From Ruminococcus flavefaciens (GTDB lineage Bacteria; Bacillota; Clostridia; Oscillospirales; Ruminococcaceae), in the NCBI GenBank assembly GCA_004554385.1, contig SFMO01000093.1, positions 1 through 24,693 on the forward strand: 24,693 nucleotides of DNA. Reading direction: 5' to 3'. This document shows, in pieces, positions 1 through 5,964 of this stretch. The notes under the pieces were generated by a model, which did no database searches, had not been told where the DNA came from, and saw nothing but the letters and a program-made list of their open reading frames with translations. Both the position numbers and the translations under genes were made by a program. Within the stretch, counting starts at the first letter, position 1, and each line of letters begins with the position of its first letter.

Positions 1-334
1 AAAACTGGCTCACTTTTTTATTAGCGAGGTGGCTCAGTTTTTTATTGACAAAGGCAATTAAAGCAATTCCAATTACACTAAATGATATAATCATCTTGAC
101 TTTAATTTTCTTTTTCTTATCCTCTTGCCTTTTTTCAATTAATTCTAATTGTTTCATTTTTATCTCTTTTTCAGTTTCAGCTTGCTTTATTTTAGCTTCA
201 TCAACTATTCTTTGAGTGCTACGATAATCGTCAAGCATTATCTTAGTGCCACAGTATTCGCAAAACGCAAAATCTCTATTATCATCTTGAATTGATAAAC
301 TTGCATTACAATTTGTGCATTTTAGTGTACGCAT
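1..334 (-). CDS. zinc-ribbon, coiled-coil, single-TM protein (partial)
   Basis: The frame is open from an ATG at 334 to the window edge, so the C-terminus lies outside. The start is set by AGAGGTG eight bases upstream and a consensus promoter behind it. The first 30 residues hold CTNC and CEYC, two CxxC pairs that form a probable zinc ribbon of the kind found at the N-terminus of many small Firmicute membrane proteins. Residues about 40-77 are highly charged (Lys/Glu/Gln) and probably helical or coiled coil. Residues about 79-92 (MIISFSVIGIALIAFV) form one membrane segment. Beyond it an 8-residue unit repeats (NKKLSHLA, then NKKVSQF). No function can be assigned; a cytoplasmic zinc-ribbon sensor anchored in the membrane is one possibility. 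The base composition is more AT-rich than in the genes to the right, which may mark an accessory gene. Confidence 0.7.
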   Translation of the reverse strand, partial: MRTLKCTNCNASLSIQDDNRDFAFCEYCGTKIMLDDYRSTQRIVDEAKIKQAETEKEIKMKQLELIEKRQEDKKKKIKVKMIISFSVIGIALIAFVNKKLSHLANKKVSQF

Positions 335-380
335 AATATTCACCTCTTTTGAAAAAAAATATATATCTTTCTTATATTTT

Positions 381-409
381 ATTATACATTACCGTAATTG
401 TTTTGTCAA
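381..409 (-). promoter_or_regulatory. sigma-A-type promoter of the zinc-ribbon gene
   Basis: On the minus strand TTGACA (404-409) and TATAAT (381-386) are exact consensus hexamers separated by 17 bases. They lie about 50 bases upstream of the ATG at 334. Confidence 0.8.
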
Positions 410-459
410 TATATAACATATTACTTGATTAACAGTTTTAATTGTAAAAACTGGTGTAT

Positions 460-539
460 GGGACGGCGTCCTCGACGTCCCAAAATCTGACACTGGTCAA
501 ACTCCGATACAAAAGCAAATGGGCGCACACTGTACGCCC
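460..539. repeat. two GC-rich hairpins in an AT-rich intergenic stretch
   Basis: Stem GGGACG/CGTCCC (460-465 with 476-481) and stem GGGCG/CGCCC (521-525 with 535-539) lie between the mrp terminator and the promoter of the zinc-ribbon gene. The first shares its GGGACG...CGTCCC core with the terminator at 550-571. They may be extra transcription stops on the minus strand or remnants of a dispersed palindromic repeat. Apart from these hairpins and the promoter, the gap 335-577 shows nothing gene-like. Confidence 0.45.
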
Positions 540-543
540 AAAC

Positions 544-571
544 TAAAACGGGACGCCGAAGGAGGCGTCCC
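544..571 (-). terminator. intrinsic terminator of mrp
   Basis: A perfect 8-bp stem GGGACGCC/GGCGTCCC (550-557 with 564-571) has a 6-nt loop. On the minus strand it is followed by GTTTTAGTTT, seven bases past the mrp stop codon. Confidence 0.8.
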
Positions 572-577
572 TTATTA

Positions 578-1402
578 TTATTCTGAAATGATCTTCTCGG
601 CAGCTTCTGTGAGCCACTCGCCCTCGAAGAGCTCTATTGTTCCCTGGTCACAGTGCTTTGCAAGCTGTGGGTCGATAGGGAGCTTAGCCAGAACAGGTAT
701 ATCGTACTGTGCAGCTATCTCCTCGATATGGCTGTCGCCGTAGATGCTGTGGCGCTTGCCGCAGTCGGGACATTCAAAATAGCTCATATTCTCGATGATT
801 CCCAGTATTGGTATATTCATCAGCTTAGCCATTTTTACAGCCTTCTCAACTATCATGGAGACAAGCTCCTGAGGTGAAGTAACGATAACGATACCGTTAA
901 CAGGAAGTGACTGGAATACAGTCAGCGGTACATCGCCTGTTCCCGGAGGCATATCAACTACGAGACAGTCAATGTCCTTCCAGATAACGTCTGTCCAGAA
1001 CTGCTTTACAACTCCTGCGATAACAGGACCTCTCCATACAACAGGGTCAGACTCGTTCTCAAGGAGAAGGTTTATAGACATGATGTCCAGTCCCATTTTG
1101 CTCTTGGCAGGGATAATGCCGAACTCACAGGCGTCAGCCTTCTGGTGGATTCCGAAAGCCTTCGGGATAGAAGGACCTGTGATATCTGCGTCCATAATAC
1201 CGACATTCTTGCCGAGACGCTGCATTGAAACTGCAAGCAGAGACGAAACGAGAGTCTTGCCTACTCCGCCCTTACCGCTGACAACGCCGATGACCTTGCC
1301 GATATTGCTCATTTTATTTGGCTGCTCCAGAAGGCTCTGGGGCTCTGTTCTGCTGCCGCAATCGCTTCCGCAGCTTGAGCAATCGTGTGTACATTCGCTC
1401 AT
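578..1402 (-). CDS. mrp: Mrp/NBP35-family Fe-S cluster carrier ATPase
   Basis: This is a 274-residue P-loop ATPase of the Mrp/NBP35 (ApbC) family, which binds and transfers iron-sulfur clusters to apoproteins in the cytoplasm. The deviant Walker A GKGGVGKT is at residues 43-50, the DAD switch at 71-73 and the MPPGTGD motif at 151-157. CPDC (211-214) is the paired-cysteine motif that bridges a cluster at the dimer interface. The N-terminus carries a further cluster of four cysteines (C4, C8, C11, C15), as in NBP35-type proteins. A GTG nine bases upstream would overlap the AAGGAG site, so the ATG at 1402, eight bases after it, is chosen. The gene is monocistronic, with its own promoter and terminator. 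The family assignment is secure; the client proteins are unknown. Confidence 0.93.
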   Translation of the reverse strand: MSECTHDCSSCGSDCGSRTEPQSLLEQPNKMSNIGKVIGVVSGKGGVGKTLVSSLLAVSMQRLGKNVGIMDADITGPSIPKAFGIHQKADACEFGIIPAKSKMGLDIMSINLLLENESDPVVWRGPVIAGVVKQFWTDVIWKDIDCLVVDMPPGTGDVPLTVFQSLPVNGIVIVTSPQELVSMIVEKAVKMAKLMNIPILGIIENMSYFECPDCGKRHSIYGDSHIEEIAAQYDIPVLAKLPIDPQLAKHCDQGTIELFEGEWLTEAAEKIISE

Positions 1403-1432
1403 TAAAAACACTCCTTATGATGTAATATAACT

Positions 1433-1461
1433 ATTATACCCCAAAAAATGCTTTTAGTCAA
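1433..1461 (-). promoter_or_regulatory. promoter of mrp
   Basis: On the minus strand TTGACT (1456-1461) and TATAAT (1433-1438) are separated by 17 bases, about 30 bases before the ATG at 1402. The -35 box lies only eight bases from the terminal CRISPR repeat, so minus-strand transcription of the array would run straight into this promoter. Confidence 0.8.
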
Positions 1462-1469
1462 TAGCTTGG

Positions 1470-1619
1470 AAGTCCTCTCCACACATACGGGGAAGACTCT
1501 TGCGACTGAAGCGGAATATGAGCTTTACAAGTGGCATCTCCGCACATACGGGGAAGACAAAGAGGCGAAATATATTATGTCTCACGCGATAGTGGCATCT
1601 CCGCACATACGGGGAAGAC
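1470..1619 (-). CRISPR. minimal CRISPR array, 3 repeats and 2 spacers, I-E-like geometry
   Basis: Repeats lie at 1470-1497, 1531-1558 and 1592-1619. Each is 28 nt, and the exact 61-bp period gives 33-nt spacers at 1498-1530 and 1559-1591. The second and third repeats are identical. The first differs at 5 of 28 positions, all in its left half. The repeat holds an imperfect CTCCG/CGGGG stem. Read on the minus strand it begins GTCTTCCCCG and ends GATGCCAC, like type I-E repeats. The degenerate copy then sits at the leader-distal end and the leader would lie at or beyond 1620, where the TnpB element begins. No cas gene is in the window. The two spacers are unrelated to each other and no match inside the window was noticed. 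An open frame at 1448-1774 across the array is fortuitous. Confidence 0.85.
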
Positions 1620-1689
1620 ACTACTTTTTTCGGGCTTTCCTCGTATTTGTGTTTGAGTTCTCGTTCGATAACACTAATGTATTAAGCAT

Positions 1690-1850
1690 AAGCGAGCTAT
1701 CCCCGTATGCCCTACGGTTCTTTTTTATAAGAAATATTAATTACCTAAAGCTATGCGCTTTCCTTCTTCTCTGATGTTTATTGCGGCGTTTATATCACGA
1801 TCATGATGAGCTCCGCACTGCGGACAATCCCATTGCCTGACATTGAGATC
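1690..1850 (-). ncRNA. putative TnpB guide RNA (reRNA/omega RNA) and right end of the element
   Basis: TnpB proteins use an RNA made from the 3' end of their own gene and the element's right end, with the guide taken from flanking DNA. Just beyond the tnpB stop codon the minus strand reads a short A/T stretch and then a perfect hairpin CCGTA-GGGCA-TACGG (1703-1717), followed by GGGATAGCTCGC. A short hairpin in this position is typical of IS605-type right ends. The exact transposon boundary and guide start cannot be fixed by eye, so the limits given are approximate. Confidence 0.4.
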
Positions 1851-2840
1851 TTTAGTTCCTTTGTTATTATAACCACAGCAAGAGCAGGTTTGTGTGCTTG
1901 CAAAAAATTTATCAACCTTTATAAGCTTTTTACCTTGTTCTTCGAGCTTATAAGCAAGATAAGATGTGAAAAGTCCCCAGCCATTGTCAGCAACGGATTT
2001 TCCAAAGTTCAGACTTTGTGACATTGCTTTCATATCAAGACTTTCAATACAAACACAGTCATATTTTTCGACTATCTTCCTTGAATTCTTGTGCAGGAAA
2101 TCTTTTCTTTGATTAGAGACTTTTTCATGAAGCTTAGCTACAATCTTGCGCTGTTTGTTTCTGTTGTTTGAGCCTTTCTGCATAAGTGACAGTTTGCGCT
2201 GCGCTTTTTTTAGCCTTTTTTCTGCAATTCTGTAATATCTTGGATATGCAGGTTCACACCCGTTGCTGTCTTTATAAAGCTCATGCATAGAGAAGTCGAG
2301 ACCGATAAAGTTCTGCAATTTACATTCTTGCACTTGGTTTTCGTACTCGAACAGTATACTTGCATAATACTTTCCGCTTGGTGTCTGACTTACAGTAACA
2401 GATTTAAGTTTATATCTGTCAGGGATTTCTCTGTGCTGTTTCATGCCCACAAAACCGAGCTTAGGAAGCCTTATTTTTCCATTCTCTATGCGAATATTAT
2501 TGTTTACTAAGTTTGTAGTATATGAGAGCCTATTGGATTTCTTTAACTTGTATTTTGGGAATCCTATTTTAGGATTTCTGAAGAAGTTTTCATATGCTTT
2601 TTTTAGATTAATCTGAGCATTTCCAAGAGCATGACTGTCAACGTCCTTTAACCACGGAAATTCTTCCTTATATTGAGCAGGAGTATTTTGCAGCTTTTGC
2701 TTAGTTTGATTGTAGTACTCTATTTTGTCAGCAAGCATCTTATTATAGATAAAACGAACACAGCCAAATGTCTTAGCGAACAGTATCTGCTGTTCTTTAT
2801 TCGGATAAATCCTGAATTTAAATGCTTTATTCTTTTTCAA
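1737..2840 (-). CDS. tnpB: TnpB RNA-guided endonuclease of an IS605/IS1341-type element
   Basis: This 367-residue protein has the full TnpB layout: an N-terminal helix-turn-helix/OrfB segment (KFRIYPNKEQ at residues 8-17), a beta/REC region, a RuvC nuclease domain and a zinc finger. The RuvC acidic residues are present: D182 in GLDFS, E266 in CIESLDM and the DRD at 347-349 followed by INAAINI. The zinc ligands are C319, C322, C339 and C342. Nothing is truncated, so the nuclease should be active. TnpB cuts DNA beside a transposon-adjacent motif using a guide RNA and promotes element retention. Translation probably starts at TTG 2840, preceded by GAGGTG. No TnpA transposase is adjacent, so this is a TnpB-only element mobilised in trans or fixed in place. 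Its AT-rich composition contrasts with the rib genes. Confidence 0.93.
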   Translation of the reverse strand: MKKNKAFKFRIYPNKEQQILFAKTFGCVRFIYNKMLADKIEYYNQTKQKLQNTPAQYKEEFPWLKDVDSHALGNAQINLKKAYENFFRNPKIGFPKYKLKKSNRLSYTTNLVNNNIRIENGKIRLPKLGFVGMKQHREIPDRYKLKSVTVSQTPSGKYYASILFEYENQVQECKLQNFIGLDFSMHELYKDSNGCEPAYPRYYRIAEKRLKKAQRKLSLMQKGSNNRNKQRKIVAKLHEKVSNQRKDFLHKNSRKIVEKYDCVCIESLDMKAMSQSLNFGKSVADNGWGLFTSYLAYKLEEQGKKLIKVDKFFASTQTCSCCGYNNKGTKDLNVRQWDCPQCGAHHDRDINAAINIREEGKRIALGN

Positions 2841-2905
2841 GCTTCTTCACCTCTTTTCCTAAAATATCTCCTTTGCCTGCATTGTATATTACTTTATCAA
2901 TTTTC

Positions 2906-2934
2906 ATTTTACCATGATTTTATGAATAATTCAA
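2906..2934 (-). promoter_or_regulatory. promoter of tnpB
   Basis: On the minus strand TTGAAT (2929-2934) and TAAAAT (2906-2911) are 17 bases apart, about 65 bases upstream of the TTG start. It lies back to back with the rib promoter, about 10 bases away. Confidence 0.6.
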
Positions 2935-2944
2935 CCAAAGCATA

Positions 2945-2973
2945 TTGACAAATGTATAACGCAGTGATATAAT
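2945..2973 (+). promoter_or_regulatory. consensus promoter of the rib operon
   Basis: TTGACA (2945-2950) and TATAAT (2968-2973) are exact consensus hexamers separated by 17 bases. A start near 2980 would give a leader of about 340 nt before ribD. Such a strong promoter fits control by early termination at a riboswitch rather than by initiation. Confidence 0.85.
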
Positions 2974-2985
2974 TATTTAGAGGTT

Positions 2986-3019
2986 AGAACTTAGATCTGA
3001 GATCTTAGTTCTTAGTTCT
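2986..3019 (+). repeat. near-perfect palindrome at the start of the rib leader
   Basis: Two 13-base arms (2986-2998 and 3000-3012) are inverted repeats with one T:T mismatch around a single central base, and each contains AGATCT. The end of the right arm is echoed by a tandem CTTAGTT CTTAGTT (3004-3017). It starts only about a dozen bases past the -10 box, so it would form a hairpin at the 5' end of the transcript. It may stabilise the RNA, bind a dimeric regulator, or be a relic of the left end of the neighbouring TnpB element. Confidence 0.55.
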
Positions 3020-3020
3020 G

Positions 3021-3093
3021 TATCTTCGGGGTTAGGTGAAAGTCCTGACCGGCAGGCGGAGTGCCTCCGCGCGCAGCATATTCTGCCGAAGAT
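3021..3093 (+). ncRNA. truncated FMN-aptamer copy upstream of the complete riboswitch
   Basis: Bases 3021-3055 are identical over 35 nt to the 5' part of the complete aptamer at 3112-3146 and cover P1, P2 and the start of P3. After that point the sequence diverges: a GCGGAG/CTCCGC hairpin (3056-3070) replaces the rest of P3 and all of P4-P6. The module is then closed by CCGAAGAT (3086-3093), which pairs perfectly with ATCTTCGG (3022-3029). The conserved 3' part of the FMN-binding core is missing, so it should not bind FMN like a normal RFN element. It is either a decayed duplication or a retained structural module. Confidence 0.7.
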
Positions 3094-3111
3094 GACTAAA
3101 TATCCACATTA

Positions 3112-3220
3112 TATCTTCGGGGTTAGGTGAAAGTCCTGACCGGCAGTATAGCCTGCGAGCCTTATGGGTTGATTCGGTGAGATTCCGAAGCCGACGGTAA
3201 AGTCCGGATGAAAGAAGATA
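3112..3220 (+). ncRNA. FMN riboswitch (RFN element)
   Basis: The conserved RFN blocks appear in order: ATCTTCGGGG, the P2 hairpin with AGGTGAAAGTCCT, GACCGGCAG, the P3 arm, the hairpin TCGGTGAGATTCCGA, GCCGACGGTAAAGTC and CGGATGAAAGAAGAT, which closes P1. The aptamer binds FMN. Together with the terminator at 3253 it should shut off the operon when flavin is plentiful. It lies about 100 bases upstream of ribD and all the conserved segments of the family are present. Confidence 0.96.
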
Positions 3221-3225
3221 AACCG

Positions 3226-3280
3226 CACTTCAAGTGCAGTATGCAATTTCACGCCCCGAATTTCGGGGCTTTTCTATTTT
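3226..3280 (+). terminator. riboswitch-controlled intrinsic terminator
   Basis: The stem GCCCCGA/TCGGGGC (3253-3259 with 3263-3269) is followed by TTTTCTATTTT and precedes the ribD ribosome binding site. A smaller hairpin GCACT/AGTGC (3226-3230 with 3234-3238) lies between it and the aptamer. This is the expression platform: FMN binding should favour the terminator. Confidence 0.88.
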
Positions 3281-3321
3281 CTGCTCTATACCCGCCAATT
3301 ATTTAACTACAAGGAGTTACT

Positions 3322-4431
3322 ATGACTAACGAAGATTTTATGCAGGAAGCCATTCGCCTCGCCAAACTTGGTATGGGCTTCACATCACCAAATCCAATGG
3401 TAGGAGCTGTTATCGTCAGGAAGGGCGAGATAATCGCTGAGGGCTACCACAGGAAATACGGCGACCTCCACGCAGAGCGCTCAGCATTTGCCTGCTGTGA
3501 GGAAAACGGCATTGAATGCCGCGGAGCTGATATGTATGTCACCCTTGAACCCTGCTGTCACCACGGCAAGCAGCCTCCCTGCACTGAGGCTATAATCGCT
3601 CATGGCATAAAGCGTGTATTCATAGGCTCTTCTGACCCAAATCCACTTGTTGCAGGAAAGGGCGTACAAATACTCCGCGACCACGGTATCGAGGTCACTG
3701 AGGGCATACTGAAGGAAGAATGTGACGCTCTCAACGAGATATTCTTCCACTATATCACTACGGGCACTCCCTTCGTGACCATGAAATATGCCATGACCCT
3801 TGACGGAAAGATAGCCTGCTATAACGGCGAATCCAGATGGATAACAGGTGAAGCTGCCCGTTCTCACGTTCATCAGGAACGTCTCCGCCACAGTGCTGTC
3901 ATGGTTGGTGTGGGAACTGTCATTGCCGATGATCCCCTGCTCACCTGCCGACTGGAAAACGGACGTGATCCTCTCCGCATTATCTGCGACAGCTCACTGA
4001 GAACCCCCCTTGACTGCAATATAATGAAAACCGCAAGAGAGGTACCCACCATAATCGCTACCACCTCCGAGGACAACGAGCTTGCTGCTCTTTACGAAAA
4101 AGCAGGCTGCCGTATAATCAAGACTCCCTCCCGTGACGGTCACGTTGACCTTCCCTTCCTTATGAAGCTTCTGGGCAGGGAAAGACTCGACAGCATCCTC
4201 CTTGAAGGCGGCGGTGAGCTGAACTGGTCAGCCCTCAGAGACGGCATAGTCAGCAAGGTACAGGCATATATTGCTCCCAAGCTCTTCGGCGGCAGCGGCA
4301 AGTCTCCCCTTTCGGGGCAGGGCGTTGCAGCTCCTTCGGATGCATTTATGCTCGAAACTGTAAATATAACACATTTCGGCGAAGATATACTCATAGAAAG
4401 CAGGGTGAAGAATGTTCACGGGAATAATTGA
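3322..4431 (+). CDS. ribD: bifunctional riboflavin deaminase/reductase
   Basis: This 369-residue RibD catalyses the second and third steps of riboflavin synthesis: deamination of the pyrimidine ring, then NADPH-dependent reduction of the ribosyl side chain. The N-terminal deaminase domain (about 1-145) has the zinc site HAE (50-52) and PCCHHGKQPPC (77-87). The C-terminal reductase domain (about 147-360) has MKYAMTLDGKIA, a GVGTVIADDPLLTCR stretch and the LLEGGGELNWS cofactor loop. Translation starts at the ATG after AAGGAG. The 3' end overlaps ribE by 20 bases, consistent with translational coupling. It is the first gene behind the FMN riboswitch. Confidence 0.97.
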   Translation: MTNEDFMQEAIRLAKLGMGFTSPNPMVGAVIVRKGEIIAEGYHRKYGDLHAERSAFACCEENGIECRGADMYVTLEPCCHHGKQPPCTEAIIAHGIKRVFIGSSDPNPLVAGKGVQILRDHGIEVTEGILKEECDALNEIFFHYITTGTPFVTMKYAMTLDGKIACYNGESRWITGEAARSHVHQERLRHSAVMVGVGTVIADDPLLTCRLENGRDPLRIICDSSLRTPLDCNIMKTAREVPTIIATTSEDNELAALYEKAGCRIIKTPSRDGHVDLPFLMKLLGRERLDSILLEGGGELNWSALRDGIVSKVQAYIAPKLFGGSGKSPLSGQGVAAPSDAFMLETVNITHFGEDILIESRVKNVHGNN

Positions 4432-5056
4432 AGAGGTTGGCATCGTCAGCCGCATACAGCGGTCAGGCAGCTCCTCATTCATTGAGATACAGGCAAAGAA
4501 GGTTCTTGAAGACGTTCACCTCGGCGATAGTATTGCCGTAAACGGTGTCTGTCTCACAGTTACTCACTTCGGCAGCGGTCTGTTCCGTGCAGACGTTATG
4601 AACGAGACTCTCAGCCGTTCTTCTCTCGGAAGTCTCACATCGGGAAGTCCTGTAAATCTTGAACGCGCTATGGCGGCAGGCGGACGCTTCGGCGGTCATA
4701 TCGTCTCGGGACATATAGACGGCACAGGCACTGTCACTGACATCAGAAACGATGGCATAGCCGTGTGGTACACTATCACCACCTCTCCCCAGATCCTTCA
4801 TTATATCGTGGAAAAGGGCTCTGTAGCCATTGACGGCATAAGCCTTACGGTTGCAAAGGTGACGGATACATCATTCAGCGTGTCAATTATCCCCCACACA
4901 GCCTCTCAGACTATTCTCGGCACGAAAAAATCAGGAGACACGGTAAATCTCGAAAATGATATAATAGGCAAATACGTTGAGAAGCTCATGAAGCCTGCGG
5001 AAGCTGAAAAAGTAAGCGGCATTACCATGGACTTTCTTGCGAAAAACGGATTTTAA
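4412..5056 (+). CDS. ribE: riboflavin synthase, alpha chain
   Basis: This 214-residue enzyme dismutates two 6,7-dimethyl-8-ribityllumazine molecules into riboflavin and the pyrimidine precursor. It shows the family's two lumazine-binding barrels. The first starts MFTGIIEEVG and contains NGVCLT; the second starts near GGHIVSGHIDGTGTV and contains DGISLTV. A C-terminal tail helix follows. The length is normal. It overlaps ribD by 20 bases and is followed 12 bases later by the lipoprotein gene. Confidence 0.96.
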   Translation: MFTGIIEEVGIVSRIQRSGSSSFIEIQAKKVLEDVHLGDSIAVNGVCLTVTHFGSGLFRADVMNETLSRSSLGSLTSGSPVNLERAMAAGGRFGGHIVSGHIDGTGTVTDIRNDGIAVWYTITTSPQILHYIVEKGSVAIDGISLTVAKVTDTSFSVSIIPHTASQTILGTKKSGDTVNLENDIIGKYVEKLMKPAEAEKVSGITMDFLAKNGF

Positions 5057-5068
5057 AGGAGAAAAGCT

Positions 5069-5959
5069 ATGAAAACTGCAAAAGCACTTCTTGCTTCGTC
5101 ACTTATTGCCGCTGCTCTGCTCACAGGCTGCGCCGACAGCAAAAAAAACAGTGAGATAAAGGTGGGCGATGTCACCATCGACCTCGATGACGTCAAAAAG
5201 GAATTCTCACAGAACAAGGAATTTCTGAAGAACTACTTATATGAAACTCCAAAGCCGATAAATGCAATGTCAGTTGAAGTTCCGGGCGGAAACATCGTTG
5301 TTGAGCACTCAGGCGATGAAAAGTCAGGTCTGGCACTCAGGTACAAGGTATTTGCCGATTCTGAGGACACTCTCAAACAGGTCGATGAGCATATCGAATC
5401 TGTCTCGGAGGTAAAGGAAAACGTCCTTATGATAAAGCTGGTGGAGGCTGAAAGCGGTGAAGACCTGGAATCATGGCTCAAAAAGAATATCCCCGACTGC
5501 CGTGTTGAGTACGACACCTACATCACAGTTCCCGAATATGTCACCGATTACAGAACCAAATGCGGAGTCGGAAATATATCCTTCACCGAATTGTCGGGAA
5601 GCTTCACAGCTGATGTCAGCGCAGGAAATATCACCTTCTCCGATACGGAGATAACAGGTCCATCTGTGATAAAGTGCAATGTGGGCAATATTCAGATGAA
5701 CGGCAATACCTACAAGGCTAAGACAGATATATCTGCCGAGACAGGCAACATTGTTTTCTGCCTGCCCCTGAACGGCTCCGACGGTGCTGATATAAGCGTT
5801 AAGGCTGATACAGGCAATATACAGCTCACGGGTATCAAGAACTATGAGGTGAAGTCCGAGGAAAAGAAGAAAAATTCACATAGCCTGAGCATAGAGGTCG
5901 AGAACTGCAATATAGACTTTGCAGTAAAAACAGGCAAAATTAAAATCGATAAGGAGTAA
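5069..5959 (+). CDS. DUF4097-like lipoprotein inside the rib operon
   Basis: This 296-residue protein starts with a type II signal peptide ending in the lipobox LLTGC (Cys21), so it should be anchored on the outer face of the membrane. Residues about 30-160 are mixed alpha/beta. From about 165 a turn motif G-N-I recurs at residues 168, 186, 206, 226 and 249, with a GKI variant at 289. This is the periodic beta pattern of DUF4097-type adhesin-like/beta-helix domains. The start is fixed by AAAGGAG. It is not a known riboflavin gene, yet it lies between ribE and ribBA with only 12- and 5-base gaps, so it is under riboswitch control. Its function is unknown; a link to flavin use or uptake at the cell surface is inference from position only. 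Confidence 0.8.
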   Translation: MKTAKALLASSLIAAALLTGCADSKKNSEIKVGDVTIDLDDVKKEFSQNKEFLKNYLYETPKPINAMSVEVPGGNIVVEHSGDEKSGLALRYKVFADSEDTLKQVDEHIESVSEVKENVLMIKLVEAESGEDLESWLKKNIPDCRVEYDTYITVPEYVTDYRTKCGVGNISFTELSGSFTADVSAGNITFSDTEITGPSVIKCNVGNIQMNGNTYKAKTDISAETGNIVFCLPLNGSDGADISVKADTGNIQLTGIKNYEVKSEEKKKNSHSLSIEVENCNIDFAVKTGKIKIDKE

Positions 5960-5964
5960 TCTTA

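Noticed and set aside
972..1430. 152-codon frame opposite mrp
   Set aside because: It is the antisense shadow of a clear Mrp ATPase gene and runs through that gene's start and ribosome binding site.
1448..1774. Open reading frame of 108 codons across the CRISPR array
   Set aside because: It spans the repeats and spacers and the end of tnpB, has no ribosome binding site and no family resemblance.
2986..3019. T-box or second riboswitch at the start of the rib leader
   Set aside because: The palindrome lacks the T-box sequence and specifier loop and is too short for an aptamer.
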